Made by a program: the position numbers and the translations under genes
Source of the DNA: Rhodoblastus sp963828185
Lineage (GTDB): Bacteria; Pseudomonadota; Alphaproteobacteria; Rhizobiales; Beijerinckiaceae
Direction: 5' to 3'
DNA: 64,000 nt
Assembly (NCBI GenBank): GCA_963828185.1
Contig: CAWHDV010000008.1
Span: forward strand, 124,001 to 188,000
Part shown: one piece after another, positions 16,600 through 27,359 of the stretch
Position numbering within the stretch: position 1 is the stretch's first letter
Layout: each line of letters starts with the position of its first letter
The notes under the pieces: generated by a model
Seen by the model: the letters and a program-made list of their open reading frames with translations, nothing else
Databases searched by the model: none
Told to the model about the DNA's origin: nothing

Positions 16600-18635
16600 T
16601 GACTTGGTCCGCGCTCCCGCTGGGACAGCCAATTCCGCTGGCGGCCGGAGCGTTCGTCGTCCTCGTCATGTTCGGCTTTGTCGCGCTGGCGACGGTGAAG
16701 GGCTGGTGGCCTTATCTGTGGCGCGAATGGATCACCAGCGTCGACCACAAGCGGATCGGCGCCATGTATGTGCTGCTGGCGCTCGTCATGCTGCTGCGCG
16801 GCTTTGTCGACGCGCTGATGATGCGCACGCAGCAGGCGCTCGCCGCCAACAACGCGCCCGGCTATCTGCCGCCGGAACATTACAACCAGATCTTCACGGC
16901 GCATGGGACGATCATGATCTTCTTCGTCGCCATGCCCTTGATGGTCGGGATGATGAACATCGTCATGCCGTTGCAGCTCGGCATCCGCGACGTCGCCTTT
17001 CCCGTGCTCAATTCGACCAGCTTCTGGCTGACCGCGAGCGGCGCGCTGCTCGTCAACATGTCGCTCGTCGTCGGCAATTTCGCCCGCACCGGCTGGCTCG
17101 CCTATCCGCCCTTGTCCGAGTTGCGCTTTTCGCCCGACGAGGGCGTCGATTATTACCTGTGGTCCCTGCAGATCGCCGGCGTCGGCTCGCTGCTATCGGG
17201 CGTCAATCTCACGACGACGATCCTCAAGGTGCGGGCGGTGGGCATGACCTATGCCCGCATGCCGATCTTCTGCTGGACCGCGCTCTCCTCGAACATGCTG
17301 ATCATCGCGGCCTTTCCGATCCTGACCGCGACTTTCGCCATGCTGCAGCTCGATCGCTACCTCGGCTTCCACTTCTTCACCAATGACGGCGGCGGCAACG
17401 CCATGTTCTACGTGAACCTGATCTGGGCCTGGGGCCACCCGGAAGTCTATATCCTCATCCTGCCGGCCTTCGGGGTCTATTCCGAAATCGTCGCGACCTT
17501 CTCCAGCAAGGCGCTGTTCGGCCGCCGCTCGATGATCGCGGCGACGCTCGGCATCACCGTCATCTCGTTCATGGTGTGGCTGCATCACTTCTTCACCATG
17601 GGCGCCGGCGCCGACGTCAACGCCTTCTTCGGCATCGCCACCATGATCATCGCCGTGCCGACCGGCGTGAAAGTGTTCAACTGGCTGTTCACCATCTACG
17701 GCGGCCGCGTGCGCTTTACGGCGGCGATGCACTGGACGATCGGCTTCATGGTCACCTTCGCCATCGGCGGCCTGACCGGGGTGCTGCTCGCCATTCCGCC
17801 GGTCGATTTCCTGGTGCACAACAGCCTGTTCCTGGTGGCGCATTTCCATAACGTGCTGATCGGCGGCATGCTGTTCGGCGCTTTCGCGGCCTACATGTTC
17901 TGGTTTCCCAAGGTGTTCGGCTTCACGCTCGACGAGAGGCTCGGCAAGGCCAGCTTCTGGTGCTGGTTCACAGGCTTCTATCTCGCCTTCATGCCGCTTT
18001 ACGTGCTGGGCCTGTTCGGCGCGACCCGCCGCCTGCAGCATTACGCCGATCCGCGCTGGCTGCCGCTCAATCTCGTCGCGCTTGCCGGGGCATTGCTGAT
18101 CCTCGCCGGCATCAGCCTGCTGATCGCGCAACTCGTCGTCAGCATCCGCACGCGCGAACGGCGGCGCGACCTCAGCGGCGATCCGTGGAACGGGCGCACG
18201 CTCGAATGGGCGACGCCCTCGCCGCCGCCGCCGTGGAATTTTTCCCGCGCGCCGCGCGTCGACGCCGCCGACGCCTTCTGGGTCGCCAAACGCAGGCAGG
18301 GCGGCAATGGACAAGAGGCAGGAACGCCTGCGGAAGGGACGCCGCAAGGCGGGCGTCGCGCCGGCATGCTGAAGCCCGACGCCTACGCCGATATCGAAAT
18401 GCCGCGCAATTCCCCGCTGGGCGTCGTGATCGCCTTTTTCGCCTTCATTCTCGGTTTCGCCATGGTCTGGCATATCTGGTGGGCGGCGGCTTGCGGGTTG
18501 GCCGGCGTGCTTGCCGCGGTGCTGGTCCACGCCTGGCGCACCGATGTCGAAATGACCATTCCTGCGGAACAGGCCGCGCGCTTCGACCGCGAACGCGACG
18601 ATGCGTGGCCCGTCATCACGGAGGCGGCGCAATGA
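16587..18635 (+). CDS. cyoB: cytochrome bo3-type ubiquinol oxidase subunit I
   Basis: 682 residues, a full-length haem-copper oxidase catalytic subunit with ~15 membrane helices. Landmarks: SVDHKRIGAMYVLLAL, the low-spin haem ligand in FTAHGTIMIFF, the CuB/His-Tyr helix WAWGHPEVYILILPAFG, CuB ligands in VWLHHFFTMG, and the haem pair in VAHFHNVLIGG. It reduces O2 to water and pumps protons across the inner membrane with quinol as donor. The start copy is part of a tandem duplication. It overlaps cyoC by ATGA. A hydrophilic insert (~residues 545-595) precedes the last helices. Confidence 0.97.
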   Translation: MLGKLTWSALPLGQPIPLAAGAFVVLVMFGFVALATVKGWWPYLWREWITSVDHKRIGAMYVLLALVMLLRGFVDALMMRTQQALAANNAPGYLPPEHYNQIFTAHGTIMIFFVAMPLMVGMMNIVMPLQLGIRDVAFPVLNSTSFWLTASGALLVNMSLVVGNFARTGWLAYPPLSELRFSPDEGVDYYLWSLQIAGVGSLLSGVNLTTTILKVRAVGMTYARMPIFCWTALSSNMLIIAAFPILTATFAMLQLDRYLGFHFFTNDGGGNAMFYVNLIWAWGHPEVYILILPAFGVYSEIVATFSSKALFGRRSMIAATLGITVISFMVWLHHFFTMGAGADVNAFFGIATMIIAVPTGVKVFNWLFTIYGGRVRFTAAMHWTIGFMVTFAIGGLTGVLLAIPPVDFLVHNSLFLVAHFHNVLIGGMLFGAFAAYMFWFPKVFGFTLDERLGKASFWCWFTGFYLAFMPLYVLGLFGATRRLQHYADPRWLPLNLVALAGALLILAGISLLIAQLVVSIRTRERRRDLSGDPWNGRTLEWATPSPPPPWNFSRAPRVDAADAFWVAKRRQGGNGQEAGTPAEGTPQGGRRAGMLKPDAYADIEMPRNSPLGVVIAFFAFILGFAMVWHIWWAAACGLAGVLAAVLVHAWRTDVEMTIPAEQAARFDRERDDAWPVITEAAQ

Positions 18636-19267
18636 GCGTTGCCGGGGTCGATTTCGACGGACTGGACGCGAGCCGGGAGACTGGAGACATTTCTGTCGAG
18701 CGCCCCGATGCGAAGGCGGTGATCGCAGGCTTTGGCTTCTGGCTGTTCCTGCTGAGCGACATCGTGGTGTTCGGCGCGCTGTTCGCCGCCTTTTCCGTGC
18801 TGTCGCATGCGACGGCCGGCGGTCCCCGGGGCGCGCAGATCTTCGACCTGCGCCATGTCGGCCTCGAGACCGCTGCGCTTCTGACCTCGAGCCTGACCTG
18901 CGGCCTGTGCTCGCTCGCCGGCGATATCGGCCGCCCGCGGCAGTTCTATCTCTTCGCGGTGCTGACGCTGGCGCTCGGCGCGCTTTTCCTTGGCCTCGAA
19001 ATCTCGGAATTTTCCCGCATGGTGGCGCGCGGCGACGGCCCGACGCGCAGCGCCTTCCTCTCGGCCTTCTTCACGCTTGTCGGCACGCACGGCCTGCATG
19101 TCACCTCGGGCATGCTCTGGCTCGTCGTGATGATGGCGCAGGTGGCGACGCTCGGCTTCCGCCCGATGGTGCTGCGGCGCCTGCGCGCCTTCGCCTTCTT
19201 CTGGCATGCGCTCGACATTGTCTGGATCGGCGTGTTCACCATCGTTTATCTCGGAGCCTTCTCATGA
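18632..19267 (+). CDS. cyoC: cytochrome bo3-type ubiquinol oxidase subunit III
   Basis: 211 residues from the ATG overlapping the cyoB stop. Five membrane helices are expected; recognisable family stretches are GFGFWLFLLSDIVVFGALFA, TSSLTCGLCSLAGDIGRPRQ and GTHGLHVTSGMLWLVVMMAQ. It stabilises subunit I in the inner membrane. It overlaps cyoD by ATGA at 19264. Confidence 0.94.
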   Translation: MSVAGVDFDGLDASRETGDISVERPDAKAVIAGFGFWLFLLSDIVVFGALFAAFSVLSHATAGGPRGAQIFDLRHVGLETAALLTSSLTCGLCSLAGDIGRPRQFYLFAVLTLALGALFLGLEISEFSRMVARGDGPTRSAFLSAFFTLVGTHGLHVTSGMLWLVVMMAQVATLGFRPMVLRRLRAFAFFWHALDIVWIGVFTIVYLGAFS

Positions 19268-19674
19268 CTGAAGCGCGAGACCAATTCGCCAAAAACCCCG
19301 ACGGCGATTTCGACATCGCCCCCGACGCGCAGCGCGCCCCCGATGTCGTGCGCTCATACCTGTCGGGCTTCTTCATCGCGGCCCTGCTGACAGCTGCGAG
19401 CTTCTGGAGCGTCATGACGCACTCGATTTGGCCCGCCGGCCTGCCCGTGCTGCTTGCGGCGCTGGCCATATCGCAGATGGGCGTGCACCTGGTCTTCTTC
19501 TTCCACATCTCCTCCAGCCCGGATCGCGTGAATTCCTTTCTCGCGCTGGCCTTCGGCGTTTTCGTGGTCGGCCTGATCGTGTTCGGCTCGATGATCATCA
19601 TGGCCAATCTCAACGCCAACATGAGCATCCACGCAACGAACGGGCAAATGATCGGCCCGCAGACGCAGCGCTGA
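19264..19674 (+). CDS. cyoD: cytochrome bo3-type ubiquinol oxidase subunit IV
   Basis: 136 residues with three membrane helices (SYLSGFFIAALLTAASFWSV; LPVLLAALAISQMGVHLVFF; ALAFGVFVVGLIVFGSMIIM) and the family signature QMGVHLVFFFHI. The C-terminal tail after the third helix (NLNANMSIHATNG) is typical. It is the last gene of cyoABCD, and an unrelated helicase gene begins 94 bp later on the same strand. Confidence 0.92.
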   Translation: MTEARDQFAKNPDGDFDIAPDAQRAPDVVRSYLSGFFIAALLTAASFWSVMTHSIWPAGLPVLLAALAISQMGVHLVFFFHISSSPDRVNSFLALAFGVFVVGLIVFGSMIIMANLNANMSIHATNGQMIGPQTQR

Positions 19675-19768
19675 CGCTTGCGGGGTCGGATCACCGAAAT
19701 GCATGGCGCGGCTTCAACAATGCGCGCCGCGACACCATATCGGCAGCGTCCGAGCGCGTCGGGCGGGC

Positions 19769-22700
19769 ATGCAACCGGACAGGGCGCCTTTGCTTCATTC
19801 AGACAGTTTCCAGCCAATTCTGGCGCAGGACGAGCCAAGGCGCGACTGGCGAAAGCTTTTTCATCCCGCCGTGGCGGGCTGGTTCAGCGAGCGTTTTGTC
19901 GCGCCCACTCCCGCGCAGACCGAGGCCTGGGAGGCGATAAAGGCCGGCAAGCACACGCTGATCGCCGCCCCCACTGGCTCGGGCAAGACGCTGGCCGCTT
20001 TTCTGGCGGCGATCGACGATCTCGTTCGCCAGGGCGTCGAGGGCCGCCTGACCGACGAGACGCAGATCGTCTATGTCTCGCCGCTCAAGGCGCTGTCCAA
20101 TGACATCCACCGCAATCTGGAGGCTCCGCTCGAGGGAATAACCGAGAAGCTGCGGCTTGGCGGCTGGCCCGACGCCGCCATCCGGACATGGGTCAGGACC
20201 GGCGACACACCGGCGTCCGAGCGTGAAAAAATGCGCCGGCGCCCGCCGCATATCGTCGTGACGACGCCGGAATCGCTTTACGTCCTGCTCGGCTCGGAAT
20301 CGGGCCGCAAGATGCTGGCGAGCACGCGCACGGTGATCGTCGACGAAATCCATGCGGTGGCGCCAAACAAGCGAGGCTCGCACTTGAGTCTTTCGCTCGA
20401 GCGCCTGTCGGCCCTGTGCGGCGACGGACTGCTGCGCATCGGCCTGTCCGCGACGCAAAATCCGATCGGCGCCGTCGCGCATTTCCTCGTCGGCGCGGGC
20501 GCGGACGGCGAGGCGCCGCAAGCGACGATCATCGACAGCGGCCACCAGCGCCTGCGCGATCTCGGCGTCGAAGTTCCGGACTCGCCGCTCGAGGCGGTGA
20601 TGTCGGGCGAAGTCTGGCGCGAGGTCTATGACCGGCTGGCCCGCCTGATCGAGGCGCAGCGCACGACCCTCGTCTTCGTCAACACCAGGCGCATGGCCGA
20701 ACGCATCGCGCGGGAACTGTCGCAACGGCTGAATGAGGACGCCGTGACGGCGCATCACGGCAGCATGGCGAAGGACAAGCGTCTTGCCGCCGAGCAGAGG
20801 CTCAAGCGCGGCGAGTTGCGGGCGCTGGTCGCCACCGCTTCGCTGGAGCTGGGCATCGATATCGGCGAGGTCGATCTGGTCTGCCAGCTGGGCTCCCCGC
20901 GTTCGATCTCGGCTTTCCTGCAGCGGGTCGGACGCTCCGGCCACGCCATCGACGGCACGCCGAAGGGGCGGCTGTTTCCGCTGTCGCGCGACGACCTTGT
21001 CGAATGCGCAGGCCTGCTTGACAGCGTGCGGCGCGGCGAACTCGATCGCCTGGCGATGCCCGACCAGCCGTTGGACGTGCTCGCCCAGCAGATCGTGGCT
21101 GAAGTTTCGGCGCAGGATTGGCCGGAAGATGCGCTCTACGATCTGCTGCGCCGCGCCTGGCCTTTCCGTTTGCTGCCGCGAAAAAATTTCGACGCGGTCG
21201 TCCGCATGCTGGGCGAAGGATTTTCAACCCGCCACGGCCGGCGCGGAGCGCTGGTCCATCGCGACGCGGTCAACAAGATCCTGCGCGCCCGGCGCGGCGC
21301 GCGCACGACCGCCCTGACATCAGGCGGGACGATCCCCGACACGGCCGATTACCAGGTGGTGCTCGAGCCGGAAAACCACGTCATCGGCACGGTCAACGAG
21401 GACTTCGCCGTCGAGAGCATGCAGGGCGACGTGTTCCAGCTCGGCAACGCCTCCTACCGCATCCAGCGCGTCGAGCGGGGGACCGTCCGGGTCGAGGACG
21501 CGCATGGCCAGCCGCCGAGCATTCCGTTCTGGATCGGCGAGGCGCCGGGACGAACGGATGCGCTCTCCGCCTCGGTTTCGCGTCTGCGCGCCGAGGTCGA
21601 GGCGCGTCTGCGCTGCGATCCCTCGGGCGAAGAGGCCTTGCGCGCGCTGGAAGAGCTCGGCCTCGGCCCGGCCGCCGCCTTGCAGCTGCGCGACTATCTC
21701 GCCTCGGCCTTCGCGGCCCTTGGCAAGCTGCCCACCCAGGACGCCGTCGTCTTCGAGCGTTTCTTCGACGAGGCGGGCGGCATGCAGCTCGTCATCCACT
21801 CGCCGTTCGGCAGCCGCATCAACCGCGGCTGGGGCCTGGCCCTGCGCAAGCGCTTCTGCCGCAAATTCAATTTCGAATTGCAGGCGGCGGCGACCGAGGA
21901 CACGATCATCCTGTCGCTCACCACCGCGCATAGTTTCGAACTCGCCGACGTCGCGCGCTATCTCAACGCGAAAAGCGTGCGCGACGTGCTGATCCAGGCG
22001 ATGCTGACCGCGCCGATGTTCACGACGCGCTGGCGCTGGGTCGCCGGCGTGGCGCTCGCCTTGCCGAGGTTTCGGGCCGGCAAAAAGGTTCCGCCGCAAA
22101 TCATGCGCATGCAGGCCGAGGATCTGATGGCGGCGGTGTTCCCCGACCAGGTGGCCTGCGCCGAGAATCTCGTCGGCGAGCGTGAGGCGCCGATCATCCG
22201 CTGACCAACCAGGCGATCGACGATTGCCTGCACGAGGCGATGGATATTGACGGGCTGGAGCGGCTGCTGGCGCGCGTCGAAGCGGGCGAAATCGAGATTG
22301 TCGCCCGTGATCTCACCCAGCCGTCGCCGCTGGCGCTCGAGGCCCTGTCGGCGCGCCCCTACGCCTTCCTCGACGACGCGCCGCTGGAAGAACGGCGGAC
22401 GCAGGCGGTTCTGGCGCGGCGCTGGCAGGATCCGCAAAGCGCCTCCGAACTCGGACGCCTCGACATCGAGGCGATTGAAAAATCCGCGCCGAAGCTTGGC
22501 CGGACCCGGCCAACGCCGAGGAATTGCACGACGCGTTGTTATGGCTCGGCTGGCTGACCGAAAAGGAGGCGCAGGCGACGCCCGAGTGGACAGGCTGGCT
22601 CGACGCGCTGGCCCGCGACAAGCGCGTCGCCCGCTTGCGGATACAGCGGTCGGCCCTTTGGATCCCCGCCGAGCGAGCGGCGCATTTTGTCGCCGTCTGG

Positions 22701-24188
22701 CCGCAGGCGCGGCTGCAGCCTCCGGTCGTCCAGCCGACCGAGGCCGAAACGATTTGGACGCAGGAGCAGGCGCTGGTCGAAATCTTGCGTGGCCGGCTCG
22801 AGGGGCTTGGCCCGGTCACAGCGACGGCGCTCGCGGCGGGGCTGGGACTCGAGCCTCTGACAATCGGCGCGGCTCTGGCGGCGCTGGAAGTCGAGGGGAC
22901 CATCCTGCGCGGACGCTTCCTGCCCGGCGTCAATGACGAGCAATGGTGCGACCGGCGCCTGCTCGCCCGCATCCACCACGCGACGATCAGGCGCCTGCGC
23001 TCGGAAATCGAGCCTGTCGCCGCGCGCGATTTCCTGCGCTTCCTGTTCGCGTGGCAGCATGTGTCCGAGGACACGCAACTGGAGGGTCCGGCGGCGCTGC
23101 CGGCGGCGCTCGCGGTTCTCGACGGTTTCGAGGCGCCGGCCCGCGCCTGGGAGACGGAAATCCTGCCGGCGCGCATCAAGGCCTACCAGCCGTCCTGGCT
23201 CGACGCCCAGTGCCTCGCCGGCCGGACGATTTGGGCGCGGCTTGCGCCGCCGTCCGGCGCAAAGGAGCTTCACGCTGGGCGCGCTCGCCCAGCCGGGTCG
23301 ATCCGCTCGACGCCGATCGCGCTGCTGGATCGGCGCGACGCGCAGGCCTGGATGGCGTTCGCTTCAAGGATCGATGCGCCCCAACCGAGTCCGCGTGGAA
23401 AAATCGTGCTGGAGCAACTGGCCGGGCAGGGCGCGCTGTTTTTCGACGAACTTGCGGCCTCGGCGCGCCTGTTGCGCTCGCAGGTTGAAGAGGCGCTGAG
23501 CGAATTGGTGGCGTTGGGGCTGGTGACGTCGGACAGTTTCGGCGGATTGCGCGCGCTGCTGACGCCGTCGGCCCAGCGAAAGCCGATCAACGGCGCAAAG
23601 CGGCGCGGCCGGGTGCTGGCCTTCGACATGGAAAGCGGCGGGCGCTGGGCGCTGGTTCGACGCGCCCCGGCAGGCCAGATTGAGGTTCACGGCCAGATCG
23701 AGGAGCAGGGCGCGATCGAGACCGTCGCGCGCGCCCTGTTGCGCCGCTATGGCGTGGTGTTTTTCCGCATGCTGGCGCGCGAGAGCGGATTTCTGCCGCC
23801 CTGGCGCGACCTGCTGCGCGTCTATCGTCGCCTCGAAGCGCGTGGAGAAATTCGCGGCGGCCGTTTCGTCGCCGGTTTTTCGGGCGAGCAATTCGCGTTG
23901 CCCGAGGCGATCGGCCTGCTGCGGCAGATCCGCCGGAAACCCGCCGCCGATGAATGGATATCGCTGTCGGGCGCCGATCCGCTCAATCTTGTCGGCGTTC
24001 TGACCCCCGGGGAAAGGCTGGCGGCGCTGACCGGCAACCGGATCGTCTTTCGCGACGGACTGCCCGTCGCGGCGCTTTCAGGCGGAAGGTTGCAGTTTTT
24101 CGCCCCGCTCGGCGGCGCCAGCCGGGCGGAGGCGGAGAGAAGGCTCATTCGCTCGGCCGCGCGAGGCGTGCTCGTTCCTTTCGCCTGA
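19769..24188 (+). CDS. lhr: long Lhr-type superfamily 2 DNA helicase, broken by two frameshifts
   Basis: Total length (~1473 codons) matches the long proteobacterial Lhr. The first segment (to a stop at 22204) has Walker A in APTGSGKTLAAFLAAID, DEIH box in VIVDEIHAVAPNKRG, SATQNPIGAVAHFL, and helicase motif VI QRVGRSGH. The frame breaks at about 22191, where REAP-DHPL is interrupted. A middle piece (to ~22482) carries TNQAIDDCLHEAMDIDGLE. A second break at an A5 run then leads to IRAEAWPDPANAEELHDALL and the C-terminal winged-helix/DUF region up to 24188. Each break is cured by one added base. The start (ATG 19769) is uncertain; 19703 is an alternative. Lhr is a 3'-5' ATP-dependent helicase linked to DNA repair. 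Confidence 0.85.
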
Positions 24189-24279
24189 CGATGACGCCAT
24201 CACATCATCACGCCTTGCCGGAGGAACCGATGCGGCGCGGCAATGTTAAGCGCCCTGAATGTGGGCGAGGGGCATGCGG

Positions 24280-25772
24280 ATGACGGGGTGGGTGCGGTTG
24301 CTGATGGCGGCGGCGTTATGGGCTTTTTCCGCCCTCTCGCCTCAAGACGCCATTGCCCAGGACAATTCGGTCCTGACCTACCATGGCGCCGGCAGCCGGA
24401 GCGGCCTGTTTGTCACGCCGGGGCTTTCATTCGACAAGGCGAGGTCCGCGCGCCTTGACCGCGCCTTTGACGCCCATGTCGCAGGACATCTCTATGCCCA
24501 GCCGCTCTACTGGCATGCTTTGGAGTCGACTGCGGCGATGCTGCTTGTCGCCACGGAGGACGACGTCGTCCAGGCCTTCGATGCGAAAAGCGGCAAGGAA
24601 TTGTGGCGACGCGCGATTGGGCGGCCGGTCGCCGGTTCGTCCTTGCCATGCGGAAACGTCGATCCACTCGGGATCACCGGCACGCCGGTGATCGACCCCG
24701 CGACGCAGGCGATCTATTTCGACGCGGCGGTCGAGCGCGCGAACGGTCCTCGCCATGAGATATACGGGCTTTCGTTGACGGACGGCGCCGTCCTGCCCGG
24801 CTGGCCGGTCGATGTCGCCGAAGCCTTGGAGAAAAGCGGCAAACATTTTGATCCGCGCGTCCAGAACCAGCGCGCGGCCCTCAGCCTTCTCGGCGACACC
24901 GTCTATGTGGCGTTTGGCGGACATTTCGGCGATTGCGGCGATTACCATGGCTGGGTGGTCGGGTTGCCGGTTCGCGCTCCGGGCAAGCCTGTCAGTTTTG
25001 AAACGCGCGCGCGGGGTGGCGGCGTCTGGGCTCCGGGCGGAATGAGCGCCGTCGGACATGATCTCTATTTCGCGACCGGCAACACTTTCGGCGCCGCAAC
25101 CTGGAGCGATGGCGAAGCTTTGTTCCGCGTCGGCGCCGACTTGCGCCGCGGCGACGCCAAAAAGGATTATTTTGTCCCGTCGGACTGGAAAGCGCTCGAC
25201 GCCGACGATCTCGACCTCGGAGGCGCCAATCCGCTTCCGCTCGACATTTCCGGCGCTGGCGGCGGGCGCCCCTGATGTTGGCGCTGGGCAAGGATGGCAA
25301 GGCCTATCTTCTCGATCAAGACAGACTCGGCGGCGTCGGCGGCCAATTGCTCGCCGAAACAATATCCCGATCGCGGATCATCACCTCACCGGCCGCCTTT
25401 CCTGTGGGCAAGGATGTCTTCGTCGCGGTGCAGACGCCGGGAGCGCATTGTCCGGAACCAAACTCAGGTGAAGGATTGCTGGTCCTCAAGATCACCGGAA
25501 GCCAGCAACCGACAATGACGACAGCCTGGTGCGGCGCCGTCCGCGGCCGCGGCTCGGCAATTGCGACCACCACGGACGGGCGTTCCAATCCGATCGTCTG
25601 GGCGCTTGGCGCGGAGGGCGACAACCGGCTGCACGCGTTTCGCGGCGATACGGGGGAACCGATCTTCACCAGTGAACCCTTGCGTGGACTACGACACTTG
25701 CAAACGCTGATCGCGACGCCGGACCGCCTCTATGTCGGCGCCGATGGACGCGTTTACGCATTTGATTTCTAA
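24280..25772 (+). CDS. secreted PQQ-type beta-propeller protein, frameshifted
   Basis: The ATG at 24280 has GAGGGG seven bases upstream and opens with a Sec signal peptide (MTGWVRLLMAAALWAFSAL, cleavage near DAIAQ). Propeller blades appear as LLVATEDDVVQAFDAKSGKE, GTPVIDPATQAIYFDAAVER and GMSAVGHDLYFATGNTFG. At ~25262 the frame breaks at GGGRP-stop, and the next frame continues MLALGKDGKAYLLDQDRLGG to the stop at 25772 with further blades. Adding one G to the G3 run restores a ~497-residue protein. Periplasmic; no enzyme activity can be assigned, and the catalytic residues of quinoprotein dehydrogenases were not recognised. Confidence 0.75.
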
Positions 25773-25838
25773 TTCGCGCGAACGCGTCCGACCGGCTCCC
25801 GACGCCATGGGCGAAGGCGACAAAACTGGAGAAATCGC

Positions 25839-26711
25839 ATGAAAATCGGATTTATCGGGCTTGGCCAGATGGGAAGCGCCATCGCTCATAATCTCGTCAA
25901 GGCGGGGCACGAGGTTGCTGTCTGGAACCGCAATCCCGCCAAGATCGCGCCGCTCGTGGCGGCCGGGGCGCGCAAGGCCGAAACGCCTCGAGAAGCCGCC
26001 GGCGGCGCGATCGTCTTCACCATGCTGGCCAACGACGAGGCGGTCGAACGCGTGGTGTTTGGCGCCGACGGCGTCCTGGCGTCCACGGCGCGGCCGATCC
26101 ATGTGTCGTTGAGCACGATCGGCGTCGCGCTCGCCGAGCGCCTGACCAAAGCGCATGCCGAGTTGGGCGGCGCTTACATTTCAGCGCCCGTGTTCGGCCG
26201 GCCGAGCGCCGCCGAGGCGGCGAAGCTTTTCGTGGTCGCGGCGGGCTCCGCCGACGCATTGGCCAAATGCGCGCCGCTGTTCGAGGCGGTCGGCCAGCGC
26301 ACCTTCAACGTCGGCGAAACGCCCAAGGCCGCGAATGCGATCAAGCTATGCGGCAATTACATGATCATGGCCGCCATCGAGTCACTGGGCGAAGCCATGA
26401 CCCTCGCCGCGAAGACCGGCGTGGACAAGGCCGTGCTGCTCGATGTCCTGACCAGCACGTTGTTCAATGCGCCGATATTCAAGACCTACGGCGCTATCCT
26501 GCTCGGCGAGAAATTCGAACCGGCTGGATTTGCGGCTCCCCTCGGCCTCAAGGACATGAACCTGGTCGATGCGGCGGCGCTGGACGCCAGGGTTTCGATG
26601 CCAATTCTCGGCGTCCTGCGCGGACAGCTCGTGACCACGATCGCCAGGCATGGCGAGGGCGTCGATTGGTCGGCCATCGCCAAGGTCGTTGAGGAAAACA
26701 GCGGACGATGA
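25839..26711 (+). CDS. NAD(P)-dependent beta-hydroxyacid dehydrogenase (HIBADH/GLYR family)
   Basis: 290 residues with the N-terminal Rossmann motif MKIGFIGLGQMGSAIAHNLV and the Arg-preference residues WNRNPAK, suggesting NADPH use. The substrate-binding segment YISAPVFGRPSAAEAAKL replaces the usual D-x-P-V-S-G-G. The catalytic lysine is in AANAIKLCGNYMIM. This pattern is closer to the GLYR/glyoxylate-succinic semialdehyde reductase-like branch than to mmsB. The gene stands alone 66 bp after the propeller gene, so the substrate cannot be inferred from context. Confidence 0.85.
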   Translation: MKIGFIGLGQMGSAIAHNLVKAGHEVAVWNRNPAKIAPLVAAGARKAETPREAAGGAIVFTMLANDEAVERVVFGADGVLASTARPIHVSLSTIGVALAERLTKAHAELGGAYISAPVFGRPSAAEAAKLFVVAAGSADALAKCAPLFEAVGQRTFNVGETPKAANAIKLCGNYMIMAAIESLGEAMTLAAKTGVDKAVLLDVLTSTLFNAPIFKTYGAILLGEKFEPAGFAAPLGLKDMNLVDAAALDARVSMPILGVLRGQLVTTIARHGEGVDWSAIAKVVEENSGR

Positions 26712-26876
26712 CGCGGCGGACGAAGCCGGCGATGTCGCGCGGAAAAGCGTCCGCACATTGACGATCGCAAACCGCGGCGGCAATCTGTAGATTGCCCGCA
26801 TGGAGAAAATCGGATTTCTCTGTTTGACGGGCGCTGACGAGGCGGGTCGGTCCGTCTGGCTTGAAAGGAGCCCAGG

Positions 26877-27359
26877 ATGAGCGTCGCCTTCACCAAGGAA
26901 GACAGTGCGGAAACGGCGTCGGAGACTTTGCTGCCTGACCGCCCGGTTTCGCCTCATCCGAACCTTGTTACGGCAACGGGATTGAAGGCTCTTGAATTGC
27001 AACTCGAACAGGCTCGCGAGGCGTACGAGACGGCGCAGAAAATCGAGGACCTGAATGAACGACGGCGGCAGGCGGCAATTCCCTTGCGCAATATGCGCTA
27101 CTTTGTGGCGAGAGTTCGGACCGCTCAGGTCATCGCCGATCCCGTGTCAACCGAAACCGTCGCCTTTGGCGGCACGGTGACGTTTAGACGCGAGGATGGG
27201 CGCGTGCAGACATACCGCATCGTCGGTGAGGACGAAGCGGACCCCAAGTCCGGCTCCATTTCCTTCGTATCCCCAGTGGCGCGGCTTCTGATGAGCAAGG
27301 CTGTTGGCGATGAAGCCGGCGCATCCGGTCAAGAGCTTGAGATCATTTCGATCTCCTAG
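26877..27359 (+). CDS. GreA/GreB-Rnk family transcription elongation factor-like protein
   Basis: 160 residues. An N-terminal coiled-coil region (TATGLKALELQLEQAREAYE through ~residue 75) is followed by a C-terminal FKBP-like domain (VAFGGTVTFRREDGRVQTYR, then PVARLLMSKAVGDEAG), the architecture of GreA-family factors that bind the RNA polymerase secondary channel. The N-terminal 35 residues before the coil are not conserved. Two acidic tip residues typical of cleavage-competent GreA are not obvious, so it may be a Gre-like antagonist. Its stop overlaps the end of the convergent transporter gene. Confidence 0.8.
   Translation: MSVAFTKEDSAETASETLLPDRPVSPHPNLVTATGLKALELQLEQAREAYETAQKIEDLNERRRQAAIPLRNMRYFVARVRTAQVIADPVSTETVAFGGTVTFRREDGRVQTYRIVGEDEADPKSGSISFVSPVARLLMSKAVGDEAGASGQELEIISIS

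Noticed and set aside
22240..22557. A separate 105-codon gene
   Set aside because: It is the middle piece of the frameshifted lhr, matching the family's continuous sequence.
25275..25772. A separate gene after the propeller ORF
   Set aside because: It lacks its own signal or ribosome binding site and continues the same propeller after a one-base break.
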